42,852 nucleotides of DNA from NCBI GenBank assembly GCA_035464115.1, contig DATHSN010000078.1:1-42852 (forward strand). Direction: 5' to 3'. Below, piece by piece: positions 15,663 to 23,484 of this stretch. The position numbers were made by a program, and so were the translations under genes. Under the pieces are notes generated by a model. The model was not told the origin of the DNA and did not search any database. It saw only the letters and a program-made list of their open reading frames with translations. The DNA comes from DATHSN01 sp035464115 (lineage in GTDB: Bacteria; Actinomycetota; Acidimicrobiia; Acidimicrobiales; SKKL01). Numbering within the stretch: position 1 is the first letter of the stretch; every line of letters starts with the position of its first letter.

Positions 15663-18446
15663 TCAGTGGGCGGCGGCGTCGCCGAGCTCGACCTCGCCCG
15701 ACTGGAAGAGGCCGAGGGCGCCCTTGCCCACGTTGGAGAACTTGTGGGTGACGATCGGGTACAGGCCGTCCTCGGCGAAGGTGAACTCGACGAACCCGCC
15801 CTGGGCGGGTTGCAGGGCGAGGGCCTGGGCGCCGCCTCGACCCTCGTCGGGCCGCAGGAGGTAGGCGCCCTCGAAGAACACCGTGTCGAAGATCGTCCCG
15901 ACGATGTGGAACGACGAGTTCTCCGACGGGCCGGCATCGAGCACCCAGGCCCGGATCCGCTCGCCGGTCTCCACCCGGATCGGGGCGTGGGCGTACTGGT
16001 TCCACCGGCCGTTGAAGACCACGGCGTCCCAGGCGTCGTCCTGCATCTTGCCGAGGCTGCCGGGCTCGCCGTCGGGGCCGAGGTACCACTCGGACTGGAC
16101 GAACACGTACTCACGGTCGACGTCGGGCAGGTCCGGCGGGTCGATCACGATGGCGCCGAACATGCCGTTGCCGATGTGGTGCAGCGCCGGCGCGGTGCCG
16201 CAGTGGTACATGAAGATCCCGGCGTGCTCGGCCCGGAACTGGTAGACGAGCTCCTCGCCGGGGCCGATGGTGCGCATCTCGTCGTTCCAGGCCACCTTCG
16301 AGGCGTGGAAGTCGATCGAGTGGCCGATCTCACCCTCGTTGACGAGCGTGACGGTGAACAGGTCGCCCACCGTGCCCCGCAGGATCGGACCGGGGACCTG
16401 GTCGTCGAAGGTCCACACCTCCTGGGTGACGCCGGGGGCGACCTCCATCTGGGTCTCGGTGGCGCGCAGCGTGATCTCGTGCTCGGTGCCGCCCGGAGCG
16501 GGGGCGAGCGCCGGGTCGAAGGGCACGAACTCGGCGTCCCACGCGCCGTTGGGGTCGATGGTGGCCGAGCCGTCGTCGCCGGGCGCGGCGGTGGGAACGG
16601 CCTGGCTCGCGCCGCCGGCCGCCTCACCACCCTCGACGACGATGGTGGCGGTCATGCCTCCCTCGCGGTGGCCCGGCACGGTGCACCAGGCCTCGGTGGT
16701 GGCCGTGAGCGCCCCGACCTCGAGGGTGGCCGAGCCGCCGGGTTCGAGCATGGGTGTGCCCGGCCCGCCGTCGAGAGCCAGGTCGTGGGGCATGGCGCCG
16801 ACGTTGGTGACCTCGAGGACCAGGGGCCGACCGGCCTCGACCTCGATGACCGCGGGCTCGACGTAGAGGTCGCCGAGCTCGACCTCGACGACCAGGGGCT
16901 CGCTGGTGGCGGCGGCTGCACCCTCAGCGGCGGCGACGATCTCGCCGTCGCGTCCGTTGATGGCGATGCCGACGCCGACGGCGCCGAGGATGAGCCCGAG
17001 CACGGCGACCGCCGCGACGAGGACGGACCAGCCTCCCTCGCCGGAGCGTGAGACGGGTCGGGGGTCGGTGGTGGGTGTGTCGGTGGTGGGTGTGTCGGGG
17101 GGCATGGTGCCTCCTGGTGACGTCGGGGACGAGAGGGACGAGGACACGGCGCGCTCCACCCGGCGGGGGCCGAGACCGAGGTTGGTGACGGCCAGTCCGG
17201 CGGTGCCGACCCCCAGGGCCCCGCCGGCGGCCACCGGGGCGGCCGAGTCGACGAGGACCCCGCCGACGACGGCGACGCCCGCCGCGGCGAGGGTGGCGAG
17301 GGTGGCCCGCCCGAGGCCGGGGCGCACGAGGTGGCCGAACAGCAGCGGCCGGCCGTCGGGACCGGTGACGACGCCGCGGCGGCGCACGATGCCCCAGGCG
17401 ATGAACGGCACGATGCGGTGGGCGTGGCCCACCACGGCGAGGGCGAGCCACCACACCAGCGCCGCCACCTCGGCGGCCGCCAGCCGGGCCCGGATGTCGG
17501 GGCCGACGTCGGCCCAGGCGGCGACCGGCGCGAGGACCAGCGCCAGCACCAAGAACGCGGCGCTGGTGAGGATGAAGCCGTGGAGCAGCTCGAGCGGGCG
17601 CCGCCGGTGTCGGATCACGCTGGCCAGCGATCCCAGGTGCGCGAGCAGCCCGACGGCGGCCAGCGCGCCGCCCACGGTGGCGACGGCGGGCTGGTCGAGC
17701 AGCAGCCCCGGGGTGAGCACGGCCACGCCGGTGGCGAGCAGGGTCACGGCGACACCGCCGAGACGGGCCCGGTCGCGGTGGGCGAGCAGGAACATCGGCC
17801 AGAGCTTCTCGGCGACGGCGACGTAGGTGAGCCCCATCCAGCCGAGCAGGCCCAGGTGGGCGTGGGCCAGCGTGCGGTGAGGGAGCATGCCGAACCAACC
17901 GGCCTCGCGGGCGAGGGCGAACGTCATGCCGAGCCCGGCGGTGAGGACCAGCGCGGTCACCGAGAGCCTCAGCCCGGCGACGGGCACCCCGCGCCCCCGG
18001 GCCGACAGCGGGCCCGACAGGTTCCATGCGGCGACGAGGATCGCCGCCGTGGTGACCGCCCCGCCGACCGGGACCAGCGCCGCAGGCCCGTGGGCGAACC
18101 CGCCGGAGAGGACGGCGGCGCCGACGGGGAAGGCGACGAGAACGACCCGGCCGGCGAGCACCGAGCGCAGCGGACGGCCGGCGACCACGGGGGCGAACTG
18201 GTGGACGGCGCCGAGCACCGCGGTGGAGAGGAAGAGCAGGACCCCGGCGTGGGTGGCCGACACCACCCCCGGGAGGGTCGGACCCACGACGACCCGGTCG
18301 GCGGCCAGCGCCACCGAGATGCCGAAGGTGGCCAACCCGACGGCGGCGGCCCCGAGCAGCCCGAGGGGCACGTCGGCCGGGGGCACGTTGCCCTGCGGAC
18401 CGCGTCGGCTGGCGGCGACCGGGTGGGCCACGGTGGCGGTCACCAC
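15663..18446 (-). CDS. nirK: Membrane-anchored copper nitrite reductase fusion (12-TM domain + cupredoxin + NirK)
   Basis: 927 residues in one open frame. Residues 1-430: about twelve transmembrane helices rich in conserved-looking His (ATHAG, AVHQFAP, LAHAHLGLLGWMG, GHAHRIVPFIAWG), resembling heme-copper-oxidase/NnrS-type membrane proteins. One more helix lies at about 473-495. Residues 518-605: cupredoxin with type 1 copper ligands His554, Cys588, His593, Met598. Residues 655-920: two-domain NirK with type 1 ligands His709, Cys749, His757, Met762, type 2 ligands His714, His748, His901, and the proton-relay Asp712 and His847. All nitrite-reducing residues are therefore present. The first gene's stop overlaps GTG 18446/18443. 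An internal start at 17105 is described separately. Reduction of nitrite to NO is expected; the membrane part may deliver electrons. Confidence 0.82.
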   Translation of the reverse strand: MVTATVAHPVAASRRGPQGNVPPADVPLGLLGAAAVGLATFGISVALAADRVVVGPTLPGVVSATHAGVLLFLSTAVLGAVHQFAPVVAGRPLRSVLAGRVVLVAFPVGAAVLSGGFAHGPAALVPVGGAVTTAAILVAAWNLSGPLSARGRGVPVAGLRLSVTALVLTAGLGMTFALAREAGWFGMLPHRTLAHAHLGLLGWMGLTYVAVAEKLWPMFLLAHRDRARLGGVAVTLLATGVAVLTPGLLLDQPAVATVGGALAAVGLLAHLGSLASVIRHRRRPLELLHGFILTSAAFLVLALVLAPVAAWADVGPDIRARLAAAEVAALVWWLALAVVGHAHRIVPFIAWGIVRRRGVVTGPDGRPLLFGHLVRPGLGRATLATLAAAGVAVVGGVLVDSAAPVAAGGALGVGTAGLAVTNLGLGPRRVERAVSSSLSSPTSPGGTMPPDTPTTDTPTTDPRPVSRSGEGGWSVLVAAVAVLGLILGAVGVGIAINGRDGEIVAAAEGAAAATSEPLVVEVELGDLYVEPAVIEVEAGRPLVLEVTNVGAMPHDLALDGGPGTPMLEPGGSATLEVGALTATTEAWCTVPGHREGGMTATIVVEGGEAAGGASQAVPTAAPGDDGSATIDPNGAWDAEFVPFDPALAPAPGGTEHEITLRATETQMEVAPGVTQEVWTFDDQVPGPILRGTVGDLFTVTLVNEGEIGHSIDFHASKVAWNDEMRTIGPGEELVYQFRAEHAGIFMYHCGTAPALHHIGNGMFGAIVIDPPDLPDVDREYVFVQSEWYLGPDGEPGSLGKMQDDAWDAVVFNGRWNQYAHAPIRVETGERIRAWVLDAGPSENSSFHIVGTIFDTVFFEGAYLLRPDEGRGGAQALALQPAQGGFVEFTFAEDGLYPIVTHKFSNVGKGALGLFQSGEVELGDAAAH
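17105..17115 (-). promoter_or_regulatory. Internal ribosome-binding site and ATG within the nirK fusion
   Basis: On the minus strand AGGAGG (17115-17110) is followed by CACC and ATG at 17105, in frame with the fusion (Met448). The site lies exactly in the Ser/Pro/Thr-rich junction between the 12-helix domain and the single helix preceding the cupredoxin. Translation from here would give a separate 480-residue membrane-tethered NirK. It could be a relic of two fused genes or a live second start. Confidence 0.5.
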
Positions 18447-18685
18447 GCGCGGCGGAACACGACCCGCCAGTCGCCCCCCTCGAGGGGGCGGGGGTCGGCC
18501 TCGAAGCCCTGGCCGCCGAGGAGCCCCACGAGCGGCACGGGTTCGAAGGGCGCGATCACCGCGAAGGCCGCACCCGGCTCCACGTCGGCCGCGGCCGAGA
18601 GGATGGCGTCGAGCGGCTCACCGCCCGCGGCGAGCACGGGGCGGGCGTCGACCGTGGGGATCGCCTCGTGCTCGTCGTCGGTCAT
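18440..18685 (-). CDS. DUF2249 domain protein
   Basis: 81 residues matching DUF2249 (VDARPV, GEPLDAILSAAA, a FAVIAPFEPVPLVGLL core and a GGDWRVVFRR end). These small TusA-like-fold proteins are often found beside nitrite/NO reductase and hemerythrin genes. GGAGGG (18697-18692) lies six bases before ATG 18685 but abuts ATG 18691, so 18685 is taken as the start. It overlaps the nirK fusion by a few bases, indicating one transcript. Biochemical role unknown. Confidence 0.75.
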   Translation of the reverse strand: MTDDEHEAIPTVDARPVLAAGGEPLDAILSAAADVEPGAAFAVIAPFEPVPLVGLLGGQGFEADPRPLEGGDWRVVFRRAW

Positions 18686-18705
18686 GCGCATCCCTCCGGA
18701 CTAGT

Positions 18706-18727
18706 AGTTCTATGAAACAGTAGAACT
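18706..18727. promoter_or_regulatory. Candidate operator: AGTTCTA-N8-TAGAACT
   Basis: A perfect 7-bp inverted repeat (18706-18712 and 18721-18727) with an 8-base spacer in the divergent nirK/MIP18 interval. A second AGAACTTC half-site occurs at 18796-18803. The interval is much more AT-rich than its surroundings. Binding by the HTH protein encoded at 19489 is a guess based on proximity. Confidence 0.5.
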
Positions 18728-18745
18728 TCACCCCGCCGCCCCCAC

Positions 18746-18751
18746 TAGGGT
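18746..18751 (+). promoter_or_regulatory. Possible -10 (TAGGGT) of the MIP18-cupin-regulator operon
   Basis: TAGGGT lies 19 bases downstream of the operator-like inverted repeat. It would give a 5' UTR of about 70 bases before ATG 18831. Confidence 0.35.
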
Positions 18752-18830
18752 CGAACGTCACTGCCCCGGGCCGATCTGGTGTGCCAGGGTGAACGAGAAC
18801 TTCTGCTTTTCCATGGAGAAAGGACAGTCG

Positions 18831-19163
18831 ATGCGCGGTGCGCAACTGCCGACCGACGCCGAGGACCGGGCCTGGGCCGCCCTGCGCGGCGTCATGGACC
18901 CCGAGCTCGGGATCGACGTGGTGGCCCTCGGGCTCGTGATCGACGTGCGCACCCACGCCGATCGGGTCACGGTGGCCATGACCCTCACCACGCACGGGTG
19001 CACGGTGGCCGAGGCCCTCCCGGCCGAGGCGGCGGCCGCGGTCGCCGCCGTCCTCGGGCCGGGAGGGGCCGCCCGCGTCGAGGTCGAGACCGTCGACGAC
19101 GCCGGGTGGACCCCTGCCTGGATCGAGCCGTCGGCCCTGCGGGCGCTGGGGTGGACGCGATGA
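18831..19163 (+). CDS. MIP18/DUF59 family metal-sulfur cluster protein
   Basis: 110 residues of the SufT/PaaD-like MIP18 family, involved in maturation of Fe-S proteins. Visible are RGVMDPELGIDVVALGLVID (the V-x-DPEL...LGLV core) and MTLTTHGCTVAEAL, which keeps the conserved Cys of the TxxxC motif. ATG 18831 is six bases after GAAAGGA (18818-18824) and is preferred to GTG 18789. The stop overlaps the next ATG (ATGA at 19160), so it is coupled to the cupin gene. Confidence 0.75.
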   Translation: MRGAQLPTDAEDRAWAALRGVMDPELGIDVVALGLVIDVRTHADRVTVAMTLTTHGCTVAEALPAEAAAAVAAVLGPGGAARVEVETVDDAGWTPAWIEPSALRALGWTR

Positions 19164-19492
19164 CCGATCGAGCCACCGTCATCGCCGACGTCACCGACGT
19201 CGACATCCCCCACGAGGGCATCCTCAGCGGCACGCTGTTCCGCGACGGGCCGATCCGGGTCGTGCGGTTCGCCTTCGACGAGGGCCAGGAGCTCACCGAG
19301 CACACCGCCACGGTCCCTGCGATCGTCCAGGTGGTGTCCGGTCGCCTGCGGGTCGGCGCGGGCGGCGAGGAGCACGTCCTCGAGCCCGGGTCGTGGATGC
19401 ACCTGCCGGCCCGGATGCCCCACTCGGTCCTCGCCGAGGCGCCGTCGGTCCTGCTGCTCACCATGATCCGCGACGGGGGCGGCACCACGTGA
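19160..19492 (+). CDS. Small cupin-domain protein
   Basis: 110 residues forming one cupin barrel: FDEGQELTEHTATVPAIVQV (motif 1 with the His/Glu-type metal ligands partly altered) and EPGSWMHLPARMPHSV (motif 2 with PxxxPH). Small cupins of this type are often found with nitrite/NO and Fe-S stress genes. Coupled on both sides: ATGA with the MIP18 gene and GTGA with the regulator. Substrate unknown. Confidence 0.75.
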   Translation: MTDRATVIADVTDVDIPHEGILSGTLFRDGPIRVVRFAFDEGQELTEHTATVPAIVQVVSGRLRVGAGGEEHVLEPGSWMHLPARMPHSVLAEAPSVLLLTMIRDGGGTT

Positions 19493-20154
19493 CCGACCTG
19501 CAGGCCCAGGCCCGTGCCCTCGGCGACCCGACCCGTCACCGCATCTTCCGGCACGTGGCCGGATCCGCGGTGCCCGTCGGCGTCGCCGAGCTCACCGCCT
19601 ACCTCGGCATCCACCACAACGCGGTGCGCCAGCACCTCGGCAAGCTCCGCGACGCGGGGCTGCTCACCGAGGAGCTCGAGGCGCGCGATCGGCCGGGCCG
19701 CCGTCGGCTCGTCTACCGGGTGGCGTCCGACCTCGACGAGCGCTGGGTGGGCGGTGGCCCCTACCAGCGCCTCGCCGAGCTGCTGCTCGAGGTGGTGCGC
19801 ACCGGTCGCTCGGCCCGCGAGGTCGGGCGCGAGGCGGGCCGTCGCGAGGTCGTCGGGGGCGGCGCGGCCCCCGATGCGCTGGGCCGGCTCGAAGCCGTCG
19901 CCCGCCGTCAGGGCTTCCAGCCCGTGGTGCGACGGCGCGGCGGCCGCACCGAGCTGGTGCTCGAGCACTGCCCGCTGGCCGACGTGGCCGTCCGCGACCC
20001 GGCGACCGTGTGCGAGCTCCACCTGGGCCTGCTCGAGGGATGGGCCGAGGCCAGCGCCGACGACGGCGACGCCGTCGCGGTGGCCGGGCTGGCGGTCCGT
20101 CCGCCGCACCAGGCCGGCTGCCGGGTCCACCTCGCGCCCCTGGCCCCGACCTGA
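19489..20154 (+). CDS. ArsR/SufR-like winged-helix regulator with three C-terminal cysteines
   Basis: 221 residues. The N-terminal winged helix is clear (ALGDPTRHRIFRHVA, AELTAYLGIHHNAVRQHLGK, GLLTEELEARDRPGRRRLVY). The C-terminal part carries Cys161, Cys175 and Cys211 in HCPLADVA, TVCELHLG and AGCRVHLA. This arrangement resembles SufR-type regulators, where such cysteines hold an Fe-S cluster sensing iron, oxygen or NO. Cluster binding here is inferred. Start GTG 19489 overlaps the cupin stop. The divergent nirK genes and the inverted repeat at 18706 are the likely targets. Confidence 0.72.
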   Translation: MTDLQAQARALGDPTRHRIFRHVAGSAVPVGVAELTAYLGIHHNAVRQHLGKLRDAGLLTEELEARDRPGRRRLVYRVASDLDERWVGGGPYQRLAELLLEVVRTGRSAREVGREAGRREVVGGGAAPDALGRLEAVARRQGFQPVVRRRGGRTELVLEHCPLADVAVRDPATVCELHLGLLEGWAEASADDGDAVAVAGLAVRPPHQAGCRVHLAPLAPT

Positions 20155-20185
20155 CCGGTCGCCCCGGCGGTCGGCCCCGGCCGAT

Positions 20186-20191
20186 TAGCGT
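20186..20191 (+). promoter_or_regulatory. Probable -10 (TAGCGT) of the amidase gene
   Basis: TAGCGT ends 26 bases before ATG 20218. Here a short leader with AAGGGG is kept, so this gene is probably not leaderless. Confidence 0.4.
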
Positions 20192-20217
20192 CTCGACCGG
20201 ACTGCGAAGGGGTGCAC

Positions 20218-21624
20218 ATGGCCGAGCTCTGGGCGCGTGGTGCGGGAGCGCTGGCGGCGGCGATCGCCGCCGGCGAGGTGTCGAGCCGGGAGGTGATCGA
20301 GGCCCACCTGGCCCGCATCGAGGCGGTGAACCCCGTCGTCAACGCCGTCACCGTGGTGCTCGCCGACTCGGCGCTCGAGGCGGCCGACGCCGCCGACCGG
20401 GCGGTCGCCGCCGGGCAGGCCCTCGGGCCCCTCCACGGCGTGCCGTTCACCGTCAAGGAGAACATCGACCTGGCCGGCACGGCCACCACCAACGGCCTGG
20501 TGGCGTTGGCCGACGCCATCGCCCCGCTCGACGCGCCCCAGGTCTCGCGCCTGCGGGCCGCGGGTGGCATCCCCATCGGGCGCACGAACCTGCCCGACCT
20601 CGGCCTGCGGGTCCACACCGACAACGAGCTGCGGGGCCTCACCCGCAACCCGTGGCACCCCGGTCGCACCGCGTCGGGATCGAGCGGGGGCGAGGCCGTG
20701 GCCCACGCCACCGGCATGAGCCCCCTCGGGCTCGGCAACGACATCGGTGGGTCGCTGCGCAACCCCGCCTACTGCTGCGGCACCACCGCGCTCAAGCCCA
20801 CGGTGGGCCGGATCGGGCACGCCGGTTCGGTGCCGCCCACCGAGCCGATGCTCGCCGAGCAGCTCATGGCGGTGCAGGGCCCGATGGCCCGTCACGTGGC
20901 CGACGTGCGGCCGGCGTTCTCGTTGCTCGCCGGCCGCGACCCCCGCGCTCCGCTGAGCGTCCCCGCCCCGCTCGACGGCCCGCCGGTGCCGTCGCCGATC
21001 CGCGTGGCGGTGTGCACCGACCCCGCCGGGGGCGGGGTGCACCCGTCGGTCGCCGAGGGCGTGCGGCGGGCCGCCGACGTGCTCACCGACGCGGGCTACG
21101 ACGTGGTCGAGGCCGAGCCCCCGTCGATCGCCGAGGCGGTCGAGGTGTGGCAGCGCATCCTGGCGAGCGACCTCGACCACCTGCGGCCCCTGGTCTGGGA
21201 CCTCATGTCGGCCGATTCGCGCCGGTTCCTCGAGCTGAACGAGGAGCGCACGCCGGTGCCGACGGGCGAGCAGGTGTTCTTCGACCACTACGCCCGGGTC
21301 CGCATCGCCCAGGAGTGGCAGCGCTTCTCGCTCGAGCACCCCGTCACCGTGGGCCCGGTGTGGTCCACGCCCCCCTTCGAGGTCGGCTACGACATCGCCG
21401 GGGCCGACGAGGCCGCCGACGTGATCCAGCGGCTGCGGCTGGTGGTGGCGATCAACCTGGTCGGGGTCCCGGCCGCGGTCGTGCCGGTGGGGGTGGCCGA
21501 CGGGCTGCCCCAGGGCGTGCAGATCGTCGCCGACCGCTTCCGCGAGGACCTCTGCCTCGACGTGGCGGCCACCCTCGAGGACGCCCTCGGCGTGATCACC
21601 CCCGTCGATCCGGTCACCGCCTGA
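20218..21624 (+). CDS. Amidase (amidase-signature family)
   Basis: 468 residues. Hydrolase of carboxylic amides with a Ser-cisSer-Lys triad, visible as Lys80 (GVPFTVKENIDLAGT), cis-Ser155 (TASGSSGGEA) and nucleophile Ser179 (GNDIGGSLRNPA). The rest follows the family, including KPTVGRIGHAGSVPPTE and a C-terminal PAAVVPVGVADGLPQGVQI. Substrate cannot be predicted. It could act in indoleacetamide or aryl-amide use, but it is not GatA because gatB and gatC are absent and the C-terminus differs. ATG 20218 follows AAGGGG by five bases; GTG 20212 is less likely. Ends before a large palindrome. Confidence 0.88.
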   Translation: MAELWARGAGALAAAIAAGEVSSREVIEAHLARIEAVNPVVNAVTVVLADSALEAADAADRAVAAGQALGPLHGVPFTVKENIDLAGTATTNGLVALADAIAPLDAPQVSRLRAAGGIPIGRTNLPDLGLRVHTDNELRGLTRNPWHPGRTASGSSGGEAVAHATGMSPLGLGNDIGGSLRNPAYCCGTTALKPTVGRIGHAGSVPPTEPMLAEQLMAVQGPMARHVADVRPAFSLLAGRDPRAPLSVPAPLDGPPVPSPIRVAVCTDPAGGGVHPSVAEGVRRAADVLTDAGYDVVEAEPPSIAEAVEVWQRILASDLDHLRPLVWDLMSADSRRFLELNEERTPVPTGEQVFFDHYARVRIAQEWQRFSLEHPVTVGPVWSTPPFEVGYDIAGADEAADVIQRLRLVVAINLVGVPAAVVPVGVADGLPQGVQIVADRFREDLCLDVAATLEDALGVITPVDPVTA

Positions 21625-21630
21625 GCGGAA

Positions 21631-21673
21631 CTTCCGGCAGAAGTGGTCGCTCAGCGACCACTTCTGCCGGAAG
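21631..21673. terminator. Perfect 21-bp palindrome with one-base centre
   Basis: Bases 21631-21651 are the exact reverse complement of 21653-21673, with only C at 21652 between them. It lies between the convergent amidase and ABC-permease genes and can terminate both. The stem is longer and less GC-only (contains CAGAAGTGG) than the other terminators of the window. Confidence 0.7.
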
Positions 21674-21720
21674 AACGCGGAGACGGTCGTCCCGGTCGGG
21701 TGGATGGTTCGGGCCGGCGG

Positions 21721-22455
21721 TCAGCGCGCCGGGTCCCAGCGGAACCAGCGGGCGGCGGCCGCCGGCCCGACGACGGCCCACACGGCCAGCACCGCCCACG
21801 CGCCCCGGCCGGCGTCGTCACCCCCGAACCCCTCGCGGAGCAGCGCGGCCAACGCCGCCGACGGCAGCAGGCGGGCGGCCGACGCGAGCGCGCCGGGCAG
21901 CTCGTCGAGGGGGATCACCAGATCGCCGAGGAGCAGCAGCACCAGGTAGACGCCGTTGGCCGCGGCCAGGACCACCAGGCCGGGCAACGTCCCCGCCAGC
22001 AGCATGCCGAGGCCGGCGAAGCCGACCGCGGCGAGCACCACCGCGCCGACGACGGTGAGCGGCGCCAGGTCGGGTCGCCAGCCGAGCACCAGGCCGACGG
22101 GGACGAGCAGCGCCAGCTGCACGACGAGCACGGCGACCACCACCACGGTCTTGGCCCCGAGCAGCCGGGGGCGGCCGAGCGGGGTGGCGCCGAGCCGCTT
22201 GAGCACGCCGTACTGGCGCTCGAACCCGGTGGCGATGGCCAGCCCGGTGAAGGCGGTGGAGATCACCGCGAGGGCGAGGATGCCGGGGGCGAGGAAGTCG
22301 ACCGGCTCGTCGGTGCCGTCGGGGGTGGGGAGCACGTCGACCAGCGAGAAGAACACCAACAGGAGCGTGGGGATCCCGAGGGTGAGCAACAGCTGCTCGC
22401 CGTTGCGCAGGTTCACCGCGAGCTCGGTGCGGGCGGCGGCGACGAGGGCGCTCAT
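21721..22455 (-). CDS. ABC-2 type transporter permease
   Basis: 244 residues with six hydrophobic helices, the DrrB-like exporter permease form. The N-terminus is AARTELAVNLRNGEQLLLTL, and the loop ATGFERQYGVLKRLGATPLGR is typical of ABC-2 permeases. ATG 22455 overlaps the stop of the ATPase (ATGA). Works with the ATPase at 22452-23360. Substrate is unknown; drug or lipid export is the family norm. Confidence 0.85.
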   Translation of the reverse strand: MSALVAAARTELAVNLRNGEQLLLTLGIPTLLLVFFSLVDVLPTPDGTDEPVDFLAPGILALAVISTAFTGLAIATGFERQYGVLKRLGATPLGRPRLLGAKTVVVVAVLVVQLALLVPVGLVLGWRPDLAPLTVVGAVVLAAVGFAGLGMLLAGTLPGLVVLAAANGVYLVLLLLGDLVIPLDELPGALASAARLLPSAALAALLREGFGGDDAGRGAWAVLAVWAVVGPAAAARWFRWDPAR

Positions 22456-23360
22456 CCGTCGCCCTCCTCGGTGAGGCGGACGAACACGTCCTCGAGGCGC
22501 TGCCGACCGGCGCGCAGGTCGGCGAGGGGCAGGTCGTGGGTGGCGAGCCACGCGGTGAGCGCCGCCACCCGGGCCGGGTCGGGTGGGGCGCCGATCCGGT
22601 ACTCGCCGGGGCTGACGACGTCGACCGGCGCGCCGAGGGTGGTGGCCAGGCCGGCCACGTCGAGGTCGGCGACCGAGCCGAAGCGGATCTCGGCGCTCGG
22701 CGCCGACGTGAGCTCGGCGGGCGTGGCGTCGGCCACGACGCGGCCGTGGTCGACGATGACGATGCGGTCGGCGAGCGCCTCGGCCTCGGCCAGGTCGTGG
22801 GTGGTGAGCACCACCGCCGTCCCCGCGGCGCGCTGCTCGCGCACCAGCTCGTGGACGATGCGCCGCCCGGCCACGTCGACGCCCGCCGTGGGCTCGTCGA
22901 GGAACACGACGTCGGGGCGCCCCACCAGGGCGAGGGCCAGCGACAGCCGCTGGCGCTCGCCGCCCGAGAGCTGCCGCCAGGTGGTGCGGCGGCGGCCGGC
23001 GAGGCCGACCCGCTCGAGCAGGGTGTCGGGGTCGACGGGGTCGGGGTAGAGCGCGGCGAACAGCGCCAGCGCCTCGGGGGGCCGGACCCCGGGGCCGACC
23101 CCGCCCTCCTGGAGCATCACGCCCATGCGACGGACGAGCGCGGCGTGGTCGGCCACCGGGTCGAGGCCCAGCACCCGCACCTGCCCGCCGTCGGGACGGC
23201 GGTAGCCCTCGAGCACGTCGATGGTGGACGTCTTGCCCGCGCCGTTGGGCCCGAGCAGGGCGGTGACCGCGCCGGCGGCGGCCCGGAACGACACACCATC
23301 GACCGCCACCAGGTCGCCGTGGCGGACGACGAGCTGGTCGACCTCCACCGCGGCGCTCAC
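22452..23360 (-). CDS. ABC transporter ATP-binding protein (ABC-2 exporter)
   Basis: 302 residues. Walker A LLGPNGAGKTSTIDVL (about 33-48), signature QLSGGERQRLSLALAL, Walker B DVVFLDEPTAGVD and the H-loop TTHDLAEAEALAD are all intact. The C-terminal extension (about 215-302) is the usual DrrA-type regulatory part. GTG 23360 is chosen because the frame open to 23855 would overlap serS and the promoter region. Coupled to the permease by ATGA. Confidence 0.88.
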   Translation of the reverse strand: MSAAVEVDQLVVRHGDLVAVDGVSFRAAAGAVTALLGPNGAGKTSTIDVLEGYRRPDGGQVRVLGLDPVADHAALVRRMGVMLQEGGVGPGVRPPEALALFAALYPDPVDPDTLLERVGLAGRRRTTWRQLSGGERQRLSLALALVGRPDVVFLDEPTAGVDVAGRRIVHELVREQRAAGTAVVLTTHDLAEAEALADRIVIVDHGRVVADATPAELTSAPSAEIRFGSVADLDVAGLATTLGAPVDVVSPGEYRIGAPPDPARVAALTAWLATHDLPLADLRAGRQRLEDVFVRLTEEGDG

Positions 23361-23381
23361 GGTCGCCGAGTCTCGCACCGC

Positions 23382-23458
23382 CCCCTCCCCGTCCCAAATT
23401 GCGTCGCTGTGCCACCGCAGAGGTGGGCGATCTACGCAATTCGGAGGTCGGGGAGGGG
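23382..23458. repeat. Nested inverted repeats between the ABC exporter and serS
   Basis: Three nested pairings: CCCCTCCCC (23382-23390) with GGGGAGGGG (23450-23458), AATTGCGT (23397-23404) with ACGCAATT (23434-23441), and CCACC (23412-23416) with GGTGG (23422-23426). The whole forms a 77-base, nearly symmetrical cruciform in the divergent interval, just upstream of the serS -10. Purpose unknown. Confidence 0.5.
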
Positions 23459-23470
23459 CGATGGGCGGGG

Positions 23471-23476
23471 TAGGTT
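23471..23476 (+). promoter_or_regulatory. Leaderless-type -10 (TAGGTT) of serS
   Basis: TAGGTT ends eight bases before GTG 23485, the same arrangement as at dut (38932). It argues against any T-box or other leader for serS. Confidence 0.5.
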
Positions 23477-23484
23477 CCGGGGCC

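Noticed and set aside
23397..23441. T-box leader for serS
   Set aside because: No specifier or T-box sequence. The inverted repeat lies upstream of the TAGGTT at 23471, and serS appears leaderless.
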